Shown piece by piece: positions 6,144-8,830 of a stretch of DNA of 8,830 nucleotides. Every line of letters starts with the position of its first letter. Positions within the stretch are counted from its first letter, which is position 1. The notes beneath the pieces were generated by a model. It did not search any database. It saw only the letters and a list, made by a program, of their open reading frames with translations, and was not told where the DNA came from. Made by a program: the position numbers and the translations under genes. This stretch comes from CAZGMN01 sp964526905 (GTDB taxonomy: Bacteria; Acidobacteriota; Aminicenantia; Aminicenantales; Aminicenantaceae), in NCBI GenBank assembly GCA_964526905.1, contig CAZGMN010000130.1, positions 1-8,830 of the forward strand. Direction: 5' to 3'.

Positions 6144-7055
6144 ATGAAAGCCCATAGTGCTATGATAAAAAAGAGAACCTCACGGCTTAAAGAATCAGCC
6201 ATAAAGGCTTTTTTCTTTGCCAATGGGGTCATTGCTATTCTTGTCTTAGTAGGAGTCTTCGTCCTCCTTCTCTCTACGGCCATTCCGGCCTTCAGAGAAA
6301 TCAACATTCTTGAATTCATCGGGAACAATAAATGGGACCCGACTTCCCCTGAAAAAGCCGAGTTCGGAATTCTCTCGATGATTGTCAGCACCTTGATGGT
6401 GACTGCAGGCGCGCTGGCTATCGCCATTCCGGTTGGCATCGGAGTTGCGGCTTATCTTTCCGACGTCGCCCACTGGAAGGTAAGAGAAATATTAAAACCC
6501 ATCATCGAAATTCTGGCTGGAATTCCCTCGGTTGTCGTCGGCTTTTTGGGAATCGTTCTTTTTGGGCCCCTTATCGCCAAATTATTCCACACGAGCAACG
6601 GGCTGAACGCTGTGAACGGAAGCTTTCTTTTAGCCATAATGGCTCTTCCAACAATCATCAGCATCTCTGAGGACTCTCTCAACGCTGTCCCCCTTGCCTA
6701 CAGCGAAGCTTCTTTAGCCCTTGGCGCTTCGGCTTGGCAAACTCTCGTCCGGGTTAAAATTCCTGCTGCTTTATCAGGAATCATCGCTTCCTGCATGCTG
6801 GGCATGGGCCGGGCTATCGGAGAGACGATGACCGTGCTCATGGCCACCGGCAATGCCCGCGCTTTTCCCCACGGATTCTTGGATTCGGTGAGGACGATGA
6901 CCGCCAACATTGCCATTGAACTCGGTGAGGTTCCCTATTACACCACTCACTATTACGCCCTGTTTGCTATCGGTCTGGTTTTGTTCATCATGACTTTTGT
7001 TGTCAACCTCATTGCCGATATCGTCCTTCATAAATTCCAGGAGAGAGAGTTATGA
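6144..7055 (+). CDS. pstC: Phosphate ABC transporter permease PstC
   Basis: One of the two inner-membrane subunits that form the phosphate channel with PstA. The 303-residue protein has a basic cytoplasmic N-terminus and a first helix at about 24-46. A periplasmic stretch with FGILSMIVSTLMV (73-85) follows, leading into the permease core. The family signature AGIPSVVVGFLG is at 124-135. The EAA loop that contacts PstB is at about 186-207 (SEASLALGASAWQTLVRVKIP), followed by GMGRAIGETM. About six membrane segments are apparent, and the length is normal. The chosen ATG has a modest GAGAAAGAG upstream. An in-frame stop at 6087 rules out much extension, and the ATG at 6162 lacks a good SD. The stop overlaps the pstA start in ATGA. 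No clear promoter of its own was found, so expression probably depends on read-through from pstS. Confidence 0.96.
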   Translation: MKAHSAMIKKRTSRLKESAIKAFFFANGVIAILVLVGVFVLLLSTAIPAFREINILEFIGNNKWDPTSPEKAEFGILSMIVSTLMVTAGALAIAIPVGIGVAAYLSDVAHWKVREILKPIIEILAGIPSVVVGFLGIVLFGPLIAKLFHTSNGLNAVNGSFLLAIMALPTIISISEDSLNAVPLAYSEASLALGASAWQTLVRVKIPAALSGIIASCMLGMGRAIGETMTVLMATGNARAFPHGFLDSVRTMTANIAIELGEVPYYTTHYYALFAIGLVLFIMTFVVNLIADIVLHKFQEREL

Positions 7056-7903
7056 GAAAGAAAATCACCCAGTTCATCGGTTTTTTTATCCTGAGAGGCT
7101 GTATGTATCTTGTCCTGGCAGTCTTGCTCCTCTTTCTCTATGACATCGGAAAAAAAGGAGGGGGAGTTATAAGCTGGGAATTCCTCACCGCCGCTCCCCG
7201 ACGCGGCATGACCGAAGGCGGAATTTTCCCTGCGATCATGGGCACTTTTTTGGTGACAATGGTCACGGCAGTCTTAGCCATTCCTTTGGGGATGTTTTCC
7301 GCCATCTATTTGAATGAATATGCCAAGCAGACAAGGCTCACCCGGCTTATCCGTCTCTCGATCAGAAACCTATCCGGTGTTCCTTCCATCGTCTACGGAC
7401 TTTTCGGCGTCATTCTCTTTGTCAACATCCTCAGCTTTGGAACATCCATCCTCTCGGCTGGCCTGACTCTGGGCCTCCTCACTCTTCCCTGGACAATCAC
7501 CGCCAGCGAAGAGGCCTTAAAGACCGTCCCGAATTCTTACCGGGAAGGGGCTTTAGCCTTAGGCGCGACCAAATGGCAGGCCATCCGGACAAATGTCCTT
7601 CCCTACGCCATTCCAGGGATGCTGACCGGAACAGTTTTAGGGCTGGCCAGAGCTGCTGGCGAAACAGCTCCCATCATGTTTACCGGAGCGGCATTTTATC
7701 TTCCCTATCTTCCCAAATCTTTGGGAGACCAGTTCATGGCTCTTCCCTATCATCTCTACATCATGGCTACTCAGCATCATGCCATTACCCAAGTTCGGCC
7801 TTTAGCCTACGGCACAGCTCTGGTCTTAATCGCCCTGGTTTTGGGAATGAACATGGTTGCCGTCGTCATCAGGTATCGGCTGAGAAGAAAGCGAAGGGGG
7901 TAG
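7052..7903 (+). CDS. pstA: Phosphate ABC transporter permease PstA
   Basis: Second inner-membrane subunit of the phosphate channel, pairing with PstC. It has 283 residues, with a first helix at about 10-32 and GGIFPAIMGTFLV at 56-68, which is typical of PstA. The signature NLSGVPSIVYGLFG is at 106-119. The EAA loop is at about 164-185 (REGALALGATKWQAIRTNVLP), followed by GLARAAGETAPIMFTGAAF. About six membrane helices are apparent, ending in a basic tail (RYRLRRKRRG). It overlaps pstC by 4 bp (ATGA), with AGGAG at 7039-7043 inside the end of pstC, so the two are translationally coupled and made in matched amounts. pstB follows after 2 bp. Nothing is missing or unusual. Confidence 0.96.
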   Translation: MRKKITQFIGFFILRGCMYLVLAVLLLFLYDIGKKGGGVISWEFLTAAPRRGMTEGGIFPAIMGTFLVTMVTAVLAIPLGMFSAIYLNEYAKQTRLTRLIRLSIRNLSGVPSIVYGLFGVILFVNILSFGTSILSAGLTLGLLTLPWTITASEEALKTVPNSYREGALALGATKWQAIRTNVLPYAIPGMLTGTVLGLARAAGETAPIMFTGAAFYLPYLPKSLGDQFMALPYHLYIMATQHHAITQVRPLAYGTALVLIALVLGMNMVAVVIRYRLRRKRRG

Positions 7904-7905
7904 CA

Positions 7906-8667
7906 ATGGAACTCAAAGCCAAAATCGAGACGAAAAATTTGAATTTCTATTACGGGACAAAGCAAGCCCTGAAAAATATCAACATCATCTGTGCCGAAAA
8001 CCAGGTCACGGCCATCATCGGTCCTTCAGGTTGCGGCAAGTCCACCTTTGTCCGAGTTCTGAACAGGATGAATGATGTCATTCCCGGGACAAGAGCAGAG
8101 GGAGAAATCCTTTTGGATGGCGAAAATATTCTATCTCCCAAAGTTGATGTGGTTGAATTGAGGCGGAGAGTAGGGATGGTTTTTCAGAAACCTAATCCTT
8201 TCCCAAAATCCATCTATGACAATGTCGCCTATGGCTTGAGAATCAATAGCTTAAAAGATAGAATAAGAATAGAACAGATCGTGGAGAAAAGCTTAAGAGA
8301 AGCTGCTCTCTGGGATGAGGTGAAGGACAGGTTGAGAGAAAATGCCTTTACCCTTTCAGGAGGACAACAGCAGCGGCTGTGTATTGCCAGGGCTCTGGCT
8401 GTTGAGCCTGAAGTCATACTCTTCGATGAGCCCTGCTCGGCCATCGACCCCATCGCCACAGCCAAGATCGAGGACCTCATCCAGGAGCTCAAGCAAATCT
8501 ACACGGTGGTCATCGTCACTCACAACATGCAGCAGGCCGCACGGGTGTCTGATAACACGGCTTTCATGATGCTCGGGGAACTCATTGAATTCGACAAGAC
8601 CGAAAGAATATTCACTAATCCTTCCCAGAAGCTGACCGAGGATTATATCACTGGAAGGTTTGGATGA
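7906..8667 (+). CDS. pstB: Phosphate ABC transporter ATP-binding protein PstB
   Basis: The cytoplasmic ATPase that powers phosphate import through PstCA. It has 253 residues, the usual PstB length. Motifs in order are Walker A GPSGCGKST (39-47), Q-loop VFQKPNPFP (92-100), ABC signature LSGGQ (150-154), Walker B VILFDEP with the PstB-typical CSAIDP (170-182) and switch histidine THN (H206). The start at 7906 follows the pstA stop by 2 bp and has GAAGGGGG (7893-7900) five bases upstream. The frame stays open far into pstA (back to 7573), but that part encodes no ABC sequence and is not coding. phoU, which often follows pstB, is not found in the 163 bp that remain; the repeat element occupies that space, so phoU may lie just beyond the window or elsewhere. 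Confidence 0.97.
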   Translation: MELKAKIETKNLNFYYGTKQALKNINIICAENQVTAIIGPSGCGKSTFVRVLNRMNDVIPGTRAEGEILLDGENILSPKVDVVELRRRVGMVFQKPNPFPKSIYDNVAYGLRINSLKDRIRIEQIVEKSLREAALWDEVKDRLRENAFTLSGGQQQRLCIARALAVEPEVILFDEPCSAIDPIATAKIEDLIQELKQIYTVVIVTHNMQQAARVSDNTAFMMLGELIEFDKTERIFTNPSQKLTEDYITGRFG

Positions 8668-8709
8668 AGAGGAAACAATTTTCTCAAAATTCTCATAAAA
8701 AAAATTTCG

Positions 8710-8830
8710 TGGTAGAAAGAAAACCATGGCTCAGGCTGGGTGTTTCGAAAACACGCAGGCTTTGCCCCAGCGATTACTCGGAGGGGGAACAGCTTCGCTT
8801 TCCCCCTTCCGACGGTCGCCTCGATTCCAT
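8710..8830 (+). repeat. Second copy of the dispersed repeat family, cut by the window end
   Basis: Bases 8728-8772 match the reverse complement of 3761-3805 at 41 of 45 positions, and 8729-8764 match 3615-3650 at 32 of 36. The 19-bp unit is at 8734-8752 (GGCTGGGTGTTTCGAAAAC) and contains a perfect 6-bp stem GTGTTT-CGA-AAACAC. Upstream, from about 8710, there is a degenerate remnant of the type II module (GTGGT...GAAA...CC). Downstream, a hairpin with CGGAGGGGGAA (8779-8789) and TTCCCCCTTCCG (8800-8811), one base bulged, corresponds in position to the 9-bp hairpin of the first cluster; both carry a GCTTCGCTYTCC stretch. The element continues past the window, so its full extent is unknown. Confidence 0.75.

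Noticed and set aside
7573..7905. Upstream extension of the pstB frame inside pstA
   Set aside because: The extra ~111 codons overlap the conserved PstA C-terminus, have low-complexity Ser/His-rich content and are not part of any PstB; the ATG at 7906 has a proper SD and gives the normal length.
8678..8692. AATTTT-CTC-AAAATT stem after pstB as a terminator
   Set aside because: The stem is entirely A-T and is followed by an A-run rather than a T-tract in the direction of transcription.

Overview
The window looks like a chromosomal segment of a diderm (Gram-negative-type) bacterium. PstS carries a cleavable signal peptide without a lipobox cysteine, and an outer-membrane beta-barrel protein is encoded directly upstream of it. 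A run of exactly 100 N (2456-2555) indicates a scaffolded draft or metagenome assembly. Taxonomy cannot be fixed from the sequence. An Acidobacteriota/Aminicenantes-like or deltaproteobacterial-grade organism would fit, but that is only an impression.

Layout: 1-333 is an AT-rich intergenic region with several hairpins and perhaps the first codons of a leftward gene at the very edge. 334-3580 (minus strand) is a two-gene two-component system: a membrane histidine kinase with a Cache-like periplasmic sensor, interrupted by the assembly gap, and an overlapping NtrC-type sigma54-dependent response regulator. 3581-4026 is a dense divergent intergenic region. It holds a sigma70-like promoter for the kinase, a ~220 bp cluster of inverted and direct repeats, and a Pho-box-like array of four 7-bp half-sites with 11-bp period placed exactly 10 bp upstream of a -10 hexamer. 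4027-8667 (plus strand) is a phosphate-uptake locus: outer-membrane porin, pstS, an intrinsic terminator/attenuator, then pstC, pstA and pstB in tight order. 8710-8830 holds another copy of the repeat family and runs off the window.

How the genes work together: under phosphate limitation a PhoB-type activator would bind the 3865-3904 array. It would drive the porin (phosphate crossing the outer membrane) and PstS (periplasmic capture), with partial read-through of the 6025-6057 terminator supplying smaller amounts of the inner-membrane permease PstCA and the ATPase PstB. phoU and phoB/phoR are not in the window. The adjacent NtrB/NtrC-like pair is divergent from this locus. Its signal is unknown, and I see no convincing sigma54 promoter in front of the pst genes, so a regulatory link is not shown.

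I found no clearly new biological system. The most interesting items are the porin-first Pst operon with its Pho-box array, the modular dispersed repeat that brackets the operon, and the probably undersized gap hiding the kinase's second membrane helix and HAMP domain.
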